Shown here piece after piece: positions 45,975 to 59,790 of a stretch of 64,000 nt of DNA (its first letter is position 1; each line of letters begins with the position of its first letter). Below the pieces are notes generated by a model, which saw nothing but the letters and a program-made list of their open reading frames with translations, was not told the origin of the DNA and did not search any database. Position numbers and translations under genes: made by a program. Source of the stretch: Aulostomus chinensis (lineage: Eukaryota > Chordata > Actinopteri > Syngnathiformes > Aulostomidae); assembly GCA_037954235.1 (NCBI GenBank), contig JBBMOA010000021.1, positions 22,982,625-23,046,624 of the forward strand, read 5' to 3'.

Positions 45975-48707
45975 TTTTCAGTCAAGTTTCAACCTGAAAG
46001 CATAGAAAGATGCATAAACTTGAAGTTACAGCTTGATTTCAGTGAGTTTTCATCAAAATACAGTAGTTCTGCATGAAGTGTTCATTTTGGCCTTCTCTCG
46101 CTGAGAAAACACTATTTGTGACCTGTGATACAAAAATGCCATAACTTTTTTAAAAAGTGAGTTTTCAGTCAAGTTTCAACCTGAAAGCATAGAAAGATGC
46201 ATAAACTTGAAGTTACAGCTTGATTTCAGTGAGTTTTCATCAAAATACAGGAGTTCTGCATGAAGTGTTACTTTTGGCCTTCTCTCGCTGAGAAAACAGT
46301 ATTTGTGACCTGTGATACAAAAATGCCATAACTTTCTTTCAAAGTGAGTTTTCAGTCAAGTTTCAACCTGAAAGCATAGAAAGATGCATAAACTTGAAGT
46401 TACAGCTTGATTTCAGTGAGTTTTCATCAAAATACAGGAGTTCTGCATGAAGTGTTCATTTTGGCCTTCTCTCGCTGAGAAAACGCTATTTGTGACCTGT
46501 GATACAAAAAAGCTGTAACTTTTGTTCAAAGTGATTTTTCAGTCAAGTTTCACCCTGAAAGCATAGAAAGATGCAAAAATTCAAAGAAAGAGGTGGATTT
46601 CACTGAGTTTTCCTCAAAATACAGGAGTTCCTCATGAAGTGTTCATTTTGGCCTTCTCTCGCTGAGAAAACACTATTTGTGACCTGTGATACAAAAATGC
46701 CATAACTTTTTTAAAAAGTGAGTTTTCAGTCAAGTTTCAACCTGAAAGCATAGAAAGATGCAAAAACTCAAAGTTACAGCTTGATTTCAGTGAGTTTTCA
46801 TCAAAATACAGGAGTTCTGCATGAAGTGTTACTTTTGGCCTTCTCTCGCTGAGAAAACAGTATTTGTGACCTGTGATACTAAAAAGCTATAACTTTTGTT
46901 CAAAGTGATTTTTCAGTCAAGTTTCACCCTGAAAGCATAGAAAGATGCAAAAACTCAAAGTTAGAGGTGGATTTCACTGAGTTTTCCTCAAAATACAGGA
47001 GTTCTGCATGAAGTGTTCATTTTGGCCTTCTCTCACTGAGAAAACGCTATTTGTGACCTGTGATACAAAAAAGCTATAACTTTTGTTCAAAGTGATTTTT
47101 CAGTCAAGTTTCACCCTGAAAGCATAGAAAGATGCAAAAACTCAAAGTTAGAGGTGGATTTCAGTGAATTTTCATCAAAATACAGGAGTTCTGCATGAAG
47201 TGTTCATTTTGGCCTTCTCTCGCTGAGAAAACGCCATTTGTGACCTGTGATACAAAAAAGCTATAACTTTTGTTCAAGGTGAGCTTTCAGTCAAGTTTCA
47301 CCCTGAAAGCATAGAAAGATGCATAAACTTGAAGTTAGAGGTGGATTTCAGTGAGTTTTCATCAAAATACAGGAGTTCTGCATTAAGTGTTCATTTTGGC
47401 CTTCTCTCGCTGAGAAAACGCTATTTGTGACCTGTGATACAAAAAAGCTATAACTTTTGTTCAAAGTAATTTTTCAGTCAAGTTTCACCCTGAAAGCTAA
47501 GAAAGATGCATAAACTCAAAGTTAGAGGTGGAGTTCACTGAGTTTTCCTCAAAATACAGTAGTTCTGCATGAAGTGTTCATTTTGTCCTTCTCTCGCTGA
47601 GAAAACACTATTTGTGACCTGTGATACAAAAATGCCATAACTTTTGTTCAAAATGAGTTTTCAGTCAAGTTTCAACCTGAAAGCATAGAAAGATGCATAA
47701 ACTTGAAGTTACAGCTTGATTTCAGTGAGTTTTCCTCAAAATACAGGAGTTCTGCATGAAGTGTTCATTTTGGCCTTCTCTCGCTGAGAAAACGCTATTT
47801 GTGACCTGTGATACAAAAAAGCTATAACTTTTGTTCAAAGTGAGTTTTCAGTCAAGTTTCACCCTGAAAGCATAGAAAGATGCATAAACTCAAAGTTAGA
47901 GGTGGATTTCACTGAGTTTTCCTCAAAATACAGGAGTTCTGCATGAATTGTTCATTTTGTCCTTCTCTCGCTGAGAAAACGCTATTTGTGACCTGTGATA
48001 CAAAAAAGCTATAACTTTTGTTCAAAGTGAGTTTTCAGTCAAGTTTCACCCTGAAAGCATAGAAAGATTCATAAACTTGAAGTTAGAGGTGGATTTCAGT
48101 GAGTTTTCATCAAAATACAGGAGTTCTGCATTAAGTGTTCATTTTGGCCTTCTCTCGCTGAGAAAACGCTATTTGTGACCTGTGATACAAAACAGCCATA
48201 ACTTTTGTTCAAAGTGAGTTTTCAGTCAAGTTTCAACCTAAAAGCATAGAAAGATGCATAAACTTGAAGTTACAGCTTGATTTCAGTGAGTTTTCATCAA
48301 AATACAGGAGTTCTGCATGAAGTGTTACTTTTGGCCTTCTCTCGCGGAGAAAACGCCATTTGTGACCTTTGATACAAAAATTCCATAACTTTTTTAAAAA
48401 GTGAGTTTTCAGTAAAGTTTCAACCTGAAAGCATAGAAAGATGCATAAACTTGAAGTTACAGCTTGATTTCAGTGAGTTTTCATCAAAATACAGGAGTTC
48501 TGCATGAAGTGTTCATTTTGGCCTTCTCTCGCTGAGAAAACACTATTTGTGACCTGTGATACAAAAATGCCATAACTTTTGTTCAAAGTGAGTTTTCAGT
48601 CAAGTTTCAACCTGAAAGCATAGAAAGATGCATAAACTTGAAGTTACAGCTTGATTTCAGTGAGTTTTCCTCAAAATACAGGAGTTCTGCATGAAGTGTT
48701 CATTTTG
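45975..48707 (+). repeat. 18-mer HOR, copy 2
   Basis: This is the second copy of 42609-45341 at exactly 3366 bp. It ends where copy 1 reads TTTTGTCC and this copy reads TTTTGGCC. The next monomers (CTATTTTTGACC, GAATTTTAAGTC, GAAGTTTTC, GATACACAAATG) belong to a different block, shared with 62130-62410. Confidence 0.95.
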
Positions 48708-51349
48708 GCCTTCTCTCGCTGAGAAAACACTATTTTTGACCTGTGATACAAAAATGCCATAACTTTTGTTCAAAGTGAATTTTAAGTCAAGTTTCAACCT
48801 GAAAGCATAGAAAGATGCATAAACTTGAAGTTACAGCTTGATTTCAGTGAGTTTTCATCAAAATACAGGAGTTCTGCATGAAGTTTTCATTTTGGCCTTC
48901 TCTCGCTGAGAAAACACTATATGTGACCTGTGATACACAAATGCCATAACTTTTGTTCAAAGTGAGTTTTCAGTCAAGTTTCAACCTGAAAGCATAGAAA
49001 GATGCATAAACTTGAAGTTACAGCTTGATTTCAGTGAGTTTTCATCAAAATACAGGAGTTCTGCATGAAGTGTTACTTTTGGCCTTCTCTCGCTGAGAAA
49101 ACAGTATTTGTGACCTGTGATACAAAAATGCCATAACTTTCTTTCAAAGTGAGTTTTCAGTCAAGTTTCAACCTGAAAGCATAGAAAGATGCATAAACTT
49201 GAAGTTACAGCTTGATTTCAGTGAGTTTTCATCAAAATACAGGAGTTCTGCATGAAGTGTTCATTTTGGCCTTCTCTCGCTGAGAAAACGCTATTTGTGA
49301 CCTGTGATACAAAAAAGCTGTAACTTTTGTTCAAAGTGATTTTTCAGTCAAGTTTCACCCTGAAAGCATAGAAAGATGCAAAAACTCAAAGTTAGAGGTG
49401 GATTTCACTGAGTTTTCCTCAAAATACAGGAGTTCCTCATGAAGTGTTCATTTTGGCCTTCTCTCGCTGAGAAAACACTATTTGTGACCTGTGATACAAA
49501 AATGCCATAACTTTCTTTCAAAGTGATTTTTCAGTCAAGTTTCAACCTGAAAGCATAGAAAGATGCAAAAACTCAAAGTTAGAGGTGGATTTCACTGAGT
49601 TTTCCTCAAAATACAGGAGTTCCTCATGAAGTGTTCATTTTGGCCTTCTCTCGCTGAGAAAACAGTATTTGTGACCTGTGATACAAAAATGCCATAACTT
49701 TCTTTCAAAGTGAGTTTTCAGTCAAGTTTCAACCTGAAAGCATAGAAAGATGCATAAACTTGAAGTTACAGCTTGATTTCAGTGAGTTTTCATCAAAATA
49801 CAGGAGTTCTGCATGAAGTGTTCATTTTGGCCTTCTCTCGCTGAGAAAACGCTATTTGTGACCTGTGATACAAAAAAGCTGTAACTTTTGTTCAAAGTGA
49901 TTTTTCAGTCAAGTTTCACCCTGAAAGCATAGAAAGATGCAAAAACTCAAAGTTAGAGGTGGATTTCACTGAGTTTTCCTCAAAATACAGGAGTTCCTCA
50001 TGAAGTGTTCATTTTGGCCTTCTCTCGCTGAGAAAACACTATTTGTGACCTGTGATACAAAAATGCCATAACTTTTTTAAAAAGTGAGTTTTCAGTCAAG
50101 TTTCAACCTGAAAGCATAGAAAGATGCAAAAACTCAAAGTTACAGCTTGATTTCAGTGAGTTTTCATCAAAATACAGGAGTTCTGCATGAAGTGTTACTT
50201 TTGGCCTTCTCTCGCTGAGAAAACAGTATTTGTGACCTGTGATACTAAAAAGCTATAACTTTTGTTCAAAGTGATTTTTCAGTCAAGTTTCACCCTGAAA
50301 GCATAGAAAGATGCAAAAACTCAAAGTTAGAGGTGGATTTCACTGAGTTTTCCTCAAAATACAGGAGTTCTGCATGAAGTGTTCATTTTGGCCTTCTCTC
50401 ACTGAGAAAACGCTATTTGTGACCTGTGATACAAAAAAGCTATAACTTTTGTTCAAAGTGATTTTTCAGTCAAGTTTCACCCTGAAAGCATAGAAAGATG
50501 CAAAAACTCAAAGTTAGAGGTGGATTTCAGTGAATTTTCATCAAAATACAGGAGTTCTGCATGAAGTGTTCATTTTGGCCTTCTCTCGCTGAGAAAACGC
50601 CATTTGTGACCTGTGATACAAAAAAGCTATAACTTTTGTTCAAGGTGAGTTTTCAGTCAAGTTTCACCCTGAAAGCATAGAAAGATTCATAAACTTGAAG
50701 TTAGAGGTGGATTTCAGTGAGTTTTCATCAAAATACAGGAGTTCTGCATTAAGTGTTCATTTTGGCCTTCTCTCGCTGAGAAAACGCTATTTGTGACCTG
50801 TGATACAAAAAAGCTATAACTTTTGTTCAAAGTAATTTTTCAGTCAAGTTTCACCCTGAAAGCATAGAAAGATGCATAAACTCAAAGTTAGAGGTGGAGT
50901 TCACTGAGTTTTCCTCAAAATACAGTAGTTCTGCATGAAGTGTTCATTTTGTCCTTCTCTCGCTGAGAAAACACTATTTGTGACCTGTGATACAAAAATG
51001 CCATAACTTTTGTTCAAAGTGAGTTTTCAGTCAAGTTTCAACCTGAAAGCATAGAAAGATGCATAAACTTGAAGTTACAGCTTGATTTCAGTGAGTTTTC
51101 CTCAAAATACAGGAGTTCTGCATGAAGTGTTCATTTTGGCCTTCTCTCGCTGAGAAAACGCTATTTGTGACCTGTGATACAAAAAAGCTATAACTTTTGT
51201 TCAAAGTGAGTTTTCAGTCAAGTTTCACCCTGAAAGCATAGAAAGATGCATAAACTCAAAGTTAGAGGTGGATTTCACTGAGTTTCCCTCAAAATACAGG
51301 AGTTCTGCATGAATTGTTCATTTTGTCCTTCTCTCGCTGAGAAAACGCT
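48708..51349 (+). repeat. Third cassette block with an internal 3-mer duplication
   Basis: About 14 monomers. The first three carry CTATTTTTGACC, GAATTTTAAG and GATACACAAATG. The cassette follows from 49071. Its AAGCTGTAAC + GTTCCTCATG portion appears at 49311 and 49872, 561 bp (three monomers) apart, so this copy is three monomers longer than its relative at 62130-64000. From 50243 it follows 46877-48190 at 3366 bp, with changes such as GAGTTTTC for GAGCTTTC, GATTCAT for GATGCAT, and GCATAG for GCTAAG. Confidence 0.88.
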
Positions 51350-54300
51350 ATTTGTGACCTGTGATACAAAAAAGCTATAACTTTTGTTCAAAGTGAGTTT
51401 TCAGTCAAGTTTCAACCTGAAAGCATAGAAAGATTCATAAACTTGAAGTTAGAGGTGGATTTCAGTGAGTTTTCATCAAAATACAGGAGTTCTGCATTAA
51501 GTGTTCATTTTGGCCTTCTCTCGCTGAGAAAACGCTATTTGTGACCTGTGATACAAAACAGCCATAACTTTTGTTCAAAGTGAGTTTTCAGTCAAGTTTC
51601 AACCTGAAAGCATAGAAAGATGCATAAACTTGAAGTTACAGCTTGATTTCAGTGAGTTTTCCTCAAAATACAGGAGTTCTGCATGAAGTGTTCATTTTGG
51701 CCTTCTCTCGCTGAGAAAACACTATTTGTGACCTGCGACACAAAACAGCCATAACTTTTCTTCAAAGTGAGTTTTCAGTCAAGTTTCATCCTGAAAGCAT
51801 AGAAAGATGCATAAACTTGAAGTTACAGCTTGATTTCAGTGAGTTTTCATCAAAATACAGGAGATCTGCATGAAGTGTTCATTTTGGCCTTCTCTCGCTG
51901 AGAAAACGCTATTTGTGACCTGCGACACAAAACAGCCATGACTTTTGTTCAAAGTGAGTTTTCTGTCAAGTTTCAACCTGAAAGCATAGAAAGATGCATA
52001 AACTTGAAGTTACAGCTTGATTTCAGTGAGTTTTCATCAAAATACAGGAGTTCTGCATGAAGTGTTCATTTTGGCCTTCTCTCGCTGAGAAAACACTATT
52101 TGATACCTGTGATACAAAAATACCATAACTTTTGTTCAAAGTGAGTTTTCAGTCAAGTTTCAACCTGAAAGCAAAGAAAGATGCATAAACTTGAAGTTAC
52201 AGCTTGATTTCAGTGAATTTTCATCAAAATACAGGAGTTCTGCATGAAGTGTTCATTTTGGCCTTCTCTCGCTGAGAAAACACTATTTGTGACCTGTGAT
52301 ACAAAAATGCCATAACTTTAGTTCAAAGTGAGTTTTCAGTCAAGTTTCAACCTGAAAGCATAGAAAGATGCATAAACTTGAAGTTACAGCTTGATTTCAG
52401 TGAGTTTTCATCAAAATACAGGAGTTCTGCATGAAGTGTTCATTTTGGCCTTCTCTCGCTGAGAAAACACTATTTGTGACCTGTGATAAAAAAATGCCAT
52501 AACTTTTATTCAAAGTGAGTTTTCAGTCAAGTTTCAACCTGAAAGCATAGAAAGATGCATAAACTTGAAGTTACAGCTTGATTTCAGTGAGTTTTCATCA
52601 AAATACAGGTTTTCTGCATGAAGTGTTCATTTTGGCCTTCTCTCGCTGAGAAAACACTATTTGTGACCTGTGATACAAAAATACCATAAGTTTTGTTCAA
52701 AGTGAGTTTTCAGTCAAGTTTCAACCTGAAAGCATAGAAAGATGCATAAACTTGAAGTTACAGCTTGATTTCAGTGAGTTTTCATCAAAATACAGGAGTT
52801 CTGCATGAAGTGTTCATTTTGGCCTTCTCTCGCTGAGAAAACACTATTTGTGACCTGTGATACAAAAATGCCATAACTTTCTTTCAAAGTGAGTTTTCAG
52901 TCAAGTTTCAACCTGAAAGCATAGAAAGATGCATAAACTTGAAGTTAGAGGTGGATTTCACTGAGTTTTCCCTCAAAATACAGGAGTTCTGCATGAAGTG
53001 TTCATTTTGGCCTTCTCTCGCTGAGAAAACGCTATTTGTGACCTGTGATACAAAACAGCCATAACTTTTGTTCAAAGTGAGTTTTCAGTCAAGTTTCAAC
53101 CTGAAAGCATAGATTGATGCATAAACTTGAAGTTACATCTTGATTTCAGTGAGTTTTCATCAAAATACAGGAGTTCTGCATGAAGTGTTCATTTTGGCCT
53201 TCTCTCGCTGAGAAAACACTATTTGTGACCTGTGATACAAAAATGCCATAAGTTTTGTTCAAAGTGAGTTTTCAGTCAAGTTTCAACCTGAAAGCATAGA
53301 AAGATGCATAAACTTGAAGTTACAGCTTGATTTCAGATAGTTTTCATCAAAATACAGGAGTTCTGCATGAAGTGTTCATTTTGGCCTTCTCTCGCTGAGA
53401 AAACGCCATTTGTGACCTGTGATACAAAAAAGCTATAACTTTTGTTCAAAGTGATTTTTCAGTCAAGTTTCACCCTGAAAGCATAGAAAGATGCAAAAAC
53501 TCAAAGTTAGAGGTGGATTTCACTGAGTTTTCCTCAAAATACAGGAGTTCTGCATGTAGTGTTCATTTTGGCCTTCTCTCGCTGAGAAAACACTATTTGT
53601 GACCTGAGATACAAAAATGCCATAACTTTTGTTCAAAGTGAGTTTTCAGTCAAGTTTCAACCTGAAAGCATAGAAAGATGCATAAACTTGAAGTTACAGC
53701 TTGATTTCAGTGAGTTTTCATTAAAATACAGGAGTTCTGCATGAAGTGTTCATTTTGGCCTTCTCTCGCTGAGGAAACACTATTTGTGACCTGTGAAACA
53801 AAAATGCCATAACTTTTGTTCAAAGTGAGTTTTCAGTCAAGTTTCAACCTGAAAGCATAGAAAGATGCATAAACTTGAAGTTACAGCTTGATTTCAGTGA
53901 GTTTTCCTCAAAATACAGGAGTTCTGCATGAAGTGTTCATTTTGGCCTTCTCTCGCTGAGAAAACACTATTTGTGACCTGTGATACAAAAATGCCATAAC
54001 TTTTGTTCAAAGTGAGTTTTCAGTCAAGTTTCAACCTGAAAGCATAGAAAGATGCATAAACTTGAAGTTACAGCTTGATTTCAGTGAGTTTTCATCAAAA
54101 TACAGTAGTTCTGCATGAAGTGTTCATTTTGGCCTTCTCTCGCTGAGAAAACACTATTTGTGACCTGTGATACAAAAATGCCATAACTTTTTTAAAAAGT
54201 GAGTTTTCAGTCAAGTTTCAACCTGAAAGCATAGAAAGATGCATAAACTTGAAGTTACAGCTTGATTTCAGTGAGTTTTCATCAAAATACAGGAGTTCTG

Positions 54301-55277
54301 CATGAAGTGTTACTTTTGGCCTTCTCTCGCTGAGAAAACAGTATTTGTGACCTGTGATACAAAAATGCCATAACTTTCTTTCAAAGTGAATTTTCAGTCA
54401 AGTTTCAACCTGAAAGCATAGAAAGATGCATAAACTTGAAGTTACAGCTTGATTTCAGTGAGTTTTCATCAAAATACAGGAGTTCTGCATGAAGTGTTCA
54501 TTTTGGCCTTCTCTCGCTGAGAAAACGCTATTTGTGACCTGTGATACAAAAAAGCTGTAACTTTTGTTCAAAGTGATTTTTCAGTCAAGTTTCACCCTGA
54601 AAGCATAGAAAGATGCAAAAACTCAAAGTTCGAGGTGGATTTCACTGAGTTTTCCTCAAAATACAGGAGTTCCTCATGAAGTGTTCATTTTGGCCTTCTC
54701 TCGCTGAGAAAACACTATTTGTGACCTGTGATACAAAAATGCCATAACTTTTTTAAAAAGTGAGTTTTCAGTCAAGTTTCAACCTGAAAGCATAGAAAGA
54801 TGCAAAAACTCAAAGTTACAGCTTGATTTCAGTGAGTTTTCATCAAAATACAGGAGTTCTGCATGAAGTGTTACTTTTGGCCTTCTCTCGCTGAGAAAAC
54901 AGTATTTGTGACCTGTGATACTAAAAAGCTATAACTTTTGTTGAAAGTGATTTTTCAGTCAAGTTTCACCCTGAAAGCATAGAAAGATGCAAAAACTCAA
55001 AGTTAGAGGTGGATTTCACTGAGTTTTCCTCAAAATACAGGAGTTCTGCATGAAGTGTTCATTTTGGCCTTCTCTCACTGAGAAAACGCTATTTGTGACC
55101 TGTGATACAAAAAAGCTATAACTTTTGTTCAAAGTGATTTTTCAGTCAAGTTTCACCCTGAAAGCATAGAAAGATGCAAAAACTAAAAGTTAGAGGTGGA
55201 TTTCAGTGAATTTTCATCAAAATACAGGAGTTCTGCATGAAGTGTTCATTTTGGCCTTCTCTCGCTGAGAAAACGCC
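51350..55277 (+). repeat. 21-mer HOR, long copy (3928 bp)
   Basis: 21 monomers plus one inserted base. The block begins with GATTCAT/GCATTAAG and a TGCGACAC module (TTTCATCC, GGAGATCTGC, CAGCCATGAC, GTTTTCTGTC). It then has TTTGATACCTG, ATACCATAAG, AGATTGATGC, CAGATAGTTTTC, GCATGTAG, GAGATAC and the cassette. Monomers at about 52300-52675 (with CTTTAGTTC, GATAAAAAAATGCC, CTTTTATTC and CAGGTTTTC) are missing from the next copy. GTTTTCCCTC (near 52967) is the only one-base gain in the window. Apart from these, it matches 55278-58872 closely. Confidence 0.92.
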
Positions 55278-58200
55278 ATTTGTGACCTGTGATACAAAAA
55301 AGCTATAACTTTTGTTCAAAGTGAGTTTTCAGTCAAGTTTCAACCTGAAAGCATAGAAAGATTCATAAACTTGAAGTTAGAGGTGGATTTCAGTGAGTTT
55401 TCATCAAAATACAGGAGTTCTGCATTAAGTGTTCATTTTGGCCTTCTCTCGCTGAGAAAACGCTATTTGTGACCTGTGATACAAAACAGCCATAACTTTT
55501 GTTCAAAGTGAGTTTTCAGTCAAGTTTCAACCTGAAAGCATAGAAAGATGCATAAACTTGAAGTTACAGCTTGATTTCAGTGAGTTTTCCTCAAAATACA
55601 GGAGTTCTGCATGAAGTGTTCATTTTGGCCTTCTCTCGCTGAGAAAACACTATTTGTGACCTGCGACACAAAACAGCCATAACTTTTCTTCAAAGTGAGT
55701 TTTCAGTCAAGTTTCATCCTGAAAGCATAGAAAGATGCATAAACTTGAAGTTACAGCTTGATTTCAGTGAGTTTTCATCAAAATACAGGAGATCTGCATG
55801 AAGTGTTCATTTTGGCCTTCTCTCGCTGAGAAAACGCTATTTGTGACCTGCGACACAAAACAGCCATGACTTTTGTTCAAAGTGAGTTTTCTGTCAAGTT
55901 TCAACCTGAAAGCATAGAAAGATGCATAAACTTGAAGTTACAGCTTGATTTCAGTGAGTTTTCATCAAAATACAGGAGTTCTGCATGAAGTGTTCATTTT
56001 GGCCTTCTCTCGCTGAGAAAACACTATTTGATACCTGTGATACAAAAATACCATAACTTTTGTTCAAAGTGAGTTTTCAGTCAAGTTTCAACCTGAAAGC
56101 AAAGAAAGATGCATAAACTTGAAGTTACAGCTTGATTTCAGTGAATTTTCATCAAAATACAGGAGTTCTGCATGAAGTGTTCATTTTGGCCTTCTCTCGC
56201 TGAGAAAACACTATTTGTGACCTGTGATACAAAAATACCATAAGTTTTGTTCAAAGTGAGTTTTCAGTCAAGTTTCAACCTGAAAGCATAGAAAGATGCA
56301 TAAACTTGAAGTTACAGCTTGATTTCAGTGAGTTTTCATCAAAATACAGGAGTTCTGCATGAAGTGTTCATTTTGGCCTTCTCTCGCTGAGAAAACACTA
56401 TTTGTGACCTGTGATACAAAAATGCCATAACTTTCTTTCAAAGTGAGTTTTCAGTCAAGTTTCAACCTGAAAGCATAGAAAGATGCATAAACTTGAAGTT
56501 AGAGGTGGATTTCACTGAGTTTTCCTCAAAATACAGGAGTTCTGCATGAAGTGTTCATTTTGGCCTTCTCTCGCTGAGAAAACGCTATTTGTGACCTGTG
56601 ATACAAAACAGCCATAACTTTTGTTCAAAGTGAGTTTTCAGTCAAGTTTCAACCTGAAAGCATAGATTGATGCATAAACTTGAAGTTACATCTTGATTTC
56701 AGTGAGTTTTCATCAAAATACAGGAGTTCTGCATGAAGTGTTCATTTTGGCCTTCTCTCGCTGAGAAAACACTATTTGTGACCTGTGATACAAAAATGCC
56801 ATAAGTTTTGTTCAAAGTGAGTTTTCAGTCAAGTTTCAACCTGAAAGCATAGAAAGATGCATAAACTTGAAGTTACAGCTTGATTTCAGATAGTTTTCAT
56901 CAAAATACAGGAGTTCTGCATGAAGTGTTCATTTTGGCCTTCTCTCGCTGAGAAAACGCCATTTGTGACCTGTGATACAAAAAAGCTATAACTTTTGTTC
57001 AAAGTGATTTTTCAGTCAAGTTTCACCCTGAAAGCATAGAAAGATGCAAAAACTCAAAGTTAGAGGTGGATTTCACTGAGTTTTCCTCAAAATACAGGAG
57101 TTCTGCATGTAGTGTTCATTTTGGCCTTCTCTCGCTGAGAAAACACTATTTGTGACCTGAGATACAAAAATGCCATAACTTTTGTTCAAAGTGAGTTTTC
57201 AGTCAAGTTTCAACCTGAAAGCATAGAAAGATGCATAAACTTGAAGTTACAGCTTGATTTCAGTGAGTTTTCATTAAAATACAGGAGTTCTGCATGAAGT
57301 GTTCATTTTGGCCTTCTCTCGCTGAGGAAACACTATTTGTGACCTGTGAAACAAAAATGCCATAACTTTTGTTCAAAGTGAGTTTTCAGTCAAGTTTCAA
57401 CCTGAAAGCATAGAAAGATGCATAAACTTGAAGTTACAGCTTGATTTCAGTGAGTTTTCCTCAAAATACAGGAGTTCTGCATGAAGTGTTCATTTTGGCC
57501 TTCTCTCGCTGAGAAAACACTATTTGTGACCTGTGATACAAAAATGCCATAACTTTTGTTCAAAGTGAGTTTTCAGTCAAGTTTCAACCTGAAAGCATAG
57601 AAAGATGCATAAACTTGAAGTTACAGCTTGATTTCAGTGAGTTTTCATCAAAATACAGTAGTTCTGCATGAAGTGTTCATTTTGGCCTTCTCTCGCTGAG
57701 AAAACACTATTTGTGACCTGTGATACAAAAATGCCATAACTTTTTTAAAAAGTGAGTTTTCAGTCAAGTTTCAACCTGAAAGCATAGAAAGATGCATAAA
57801 CTTGAAGTTACAGCTTGATTTCAGTGAGTTTTCATCAAAATACAGGAGTTCTGCATGAAGTGTTACTTTTGGCCTTCTCTCGCTGAGAAAACAGTATTTG
57901 TGACCTGTGATACAAAAATGCCATAACTTTCTTTCAAAGTGAATTTTCAGTCAAGTTTCAACCTGAAAGCATAGAAAGATGCATAAACTTGAAGTTACAG
58001 CTTGATTTCAGTGAGTTTTCATCAAAATACAGGAGTTCTGCATGAAGTGTTCATTTTGGCCTTCTCTCGCTGAGAAAACGCTATTTGTGACCTGTGATAC
58101 AAAAAAGCTGTAACTTTTGTTCAAAGTGATTTTTCAGTCAAGTTTCACCCTGAAAGCATAGAAAGATGCAAAAACTCAAAGTTCGAGGTGGATTTCACTG

Positions 58201-58872
58201 AGTTTTCCTCAAAATACAGGAGTTCCTCATGAAGTGTTCATTTTGGCCTTCTCTCGCTGAGAAAACACTATTTGTGACCTGTGATACAAAAATGCCATAA
58301 CTTTTTTAAAAAGTGAGTTTTCAGTCAAGTTTCAACCTGAAAGCATAGAAAGATGCAAAAACTCAAAGTTACAGCTTGATTTCAGTGAGTTTTCATCAAA
58401 ATACAGGAGTTCTGCATGAAGTGTTACTTTTGGCCTTCTCTCGCTGAGAAAACAGTATTTGTGACCTGTGATACTAAAAAGCTATAACTTTTGTTGAAAG
58501 TGATTTTTCAGTCAAGTTTCACCCTGAAAGCATAGAAAGATGCAAAAACTCAAAGTTAGAGGTGGATTTCACTGAGTTTTCCTCAAAATACAGGAGTTCT
58601 GCATGAAGTGTTCATTTTGGCCTTCTCTCACTGAGAAAACGCTATTTGTGACCTGTGATACAAAAAAGCTATAACTTTTGTTCAAAGTGATTTTTCAGTC
58701 AAGTTTCACCCTGAAAGCATAGAAAGATGCAAAAACTAAAAGTTAGAGGTGGATTTCAGTGAATTTTCATCAAAATACAGGAGTTCTGCATGAAGTGTTC
58801 ATTTTGGCCTTCTCTCGCTGAGAAAACGCCATTTGTGACCTGTGATACAAAAAAGCTATAACTTTTGTTCAA
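55278..58872 (+). repeat. 19-mer HOR, short copy (3553 bp period)
   Basis: This is a tandem copy of 51350-55277 lacking two monomers and the inserted base. The offset is 3928 bp to the left of the missing dimer and 3553 bp to its right. All marks after that point (AGATTGATGC, CAGATAG, GCATGTAG, GCTGAGGAAAC, CTCAAAGTTCGAGG, TTGTTGAAAG, AACTAAAAG) are shared. It ends where CAAAGTGAG in the long copy reads CAAGGTGAG here. Confidence 0.92.
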
Positions 58873-59790
58873 GGTGAGCTTTCAGTCAAGTTTCACCCTG
58901 AAAGCATAGAAAGATTCATAAACTTGAAGTTAGAGGTGGATTTCAGTGAGTTTTCATCAAAATACAGGAGTTCTGCATTAAGTGTTCATTTTGGCCTTCT
59001 CTCGCTGAGAAAACGCTATTTGTGACCTGTGATACAAAAAAGCTATAACTTTTGTTCAAAGTAATTTTTCAGTCAAGTTTCACCCTGAAAGCTAAGAAAG
59101 ATGCATAAACTCAAAGTTAGAGGTGGAGTTCACTGAGTTTTCCTCAAAATACAGTAGTTCTGCATGAAGTGTTCATTTTGTCCTTCTCTCGCTGAGAAAA
59201 CACTATTTGTGACCTGTGATACAAAAATGCCATAACTTTTGTTCAAAGTGAGTTTTCAGTCAAGTTTCAACCTGAAAGCATAGAAAGATGCATAAACTTG
59301 AAGTTACAGCTTGATTTCAGTGAGTTTTCCTCAAAATACAGGAGTTCTGCATGAAGTGTTCATTTTGGCCTTCTCTCGCTGAGAAAACGCTATTTGTGAC
59401 CTGTGATACAAAAAAGCTATAACTTTTGTTCAAAGTGAGTTTTCAGTCAAGTTTCACCCTGAAAGCATAGAAAGATGCATAAACTCAAAGTTAGAGGTGG
59501 ATTTCACTGAGTTTTCCTCAAAATACAGGAGTTCTGCATGAATTGTTCATTTTGTCCTTCTCTCGCTGAGAAAACGCTATTTGTGACCTGTGATACAAAA
59601 CAGCCATAACTTTTGTTCAAAGTGAGTTTTCAGTCAAGTTTCAACCTAAAAGCATAGAAAGATGCATAAACTTGAAGTTACAGCTTGATTTCAGTGAGTT
59701 TTCATCAAAATACAGGAGTTCTGCATGAAGTGTTACTTTTGGCCTTCTCTCGCGGAGAAAACGCCATTTGTGACCTTTGATACAAAAATT
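57734..59790 (+). repeat. 11-mer HOR, copy 1 (period 2057 bp)
   Basis: Eleven monomers are repeated directly at 59791-61847. The block overlaps the end of the 19-mer copy, so it carries the cassette (GTTACTTTT, GTGAATTTTCAG, GTTCGAGG, TACTAAAAAG, TTGTTGAAAG, AACTAAAAG). It then has the AAGGTGAGCTTTC, GCTAAGAAAG, GAATTGTTC, AACCTAAAAGC, CGCGGAG and AAATTCCATAAC monomers first seen at 43.9-45.0 kb. Compared with that older version it lacks one GATTCAT/GCATTAAG monomer before CAGCCATAAC. Confidence 0.92.
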
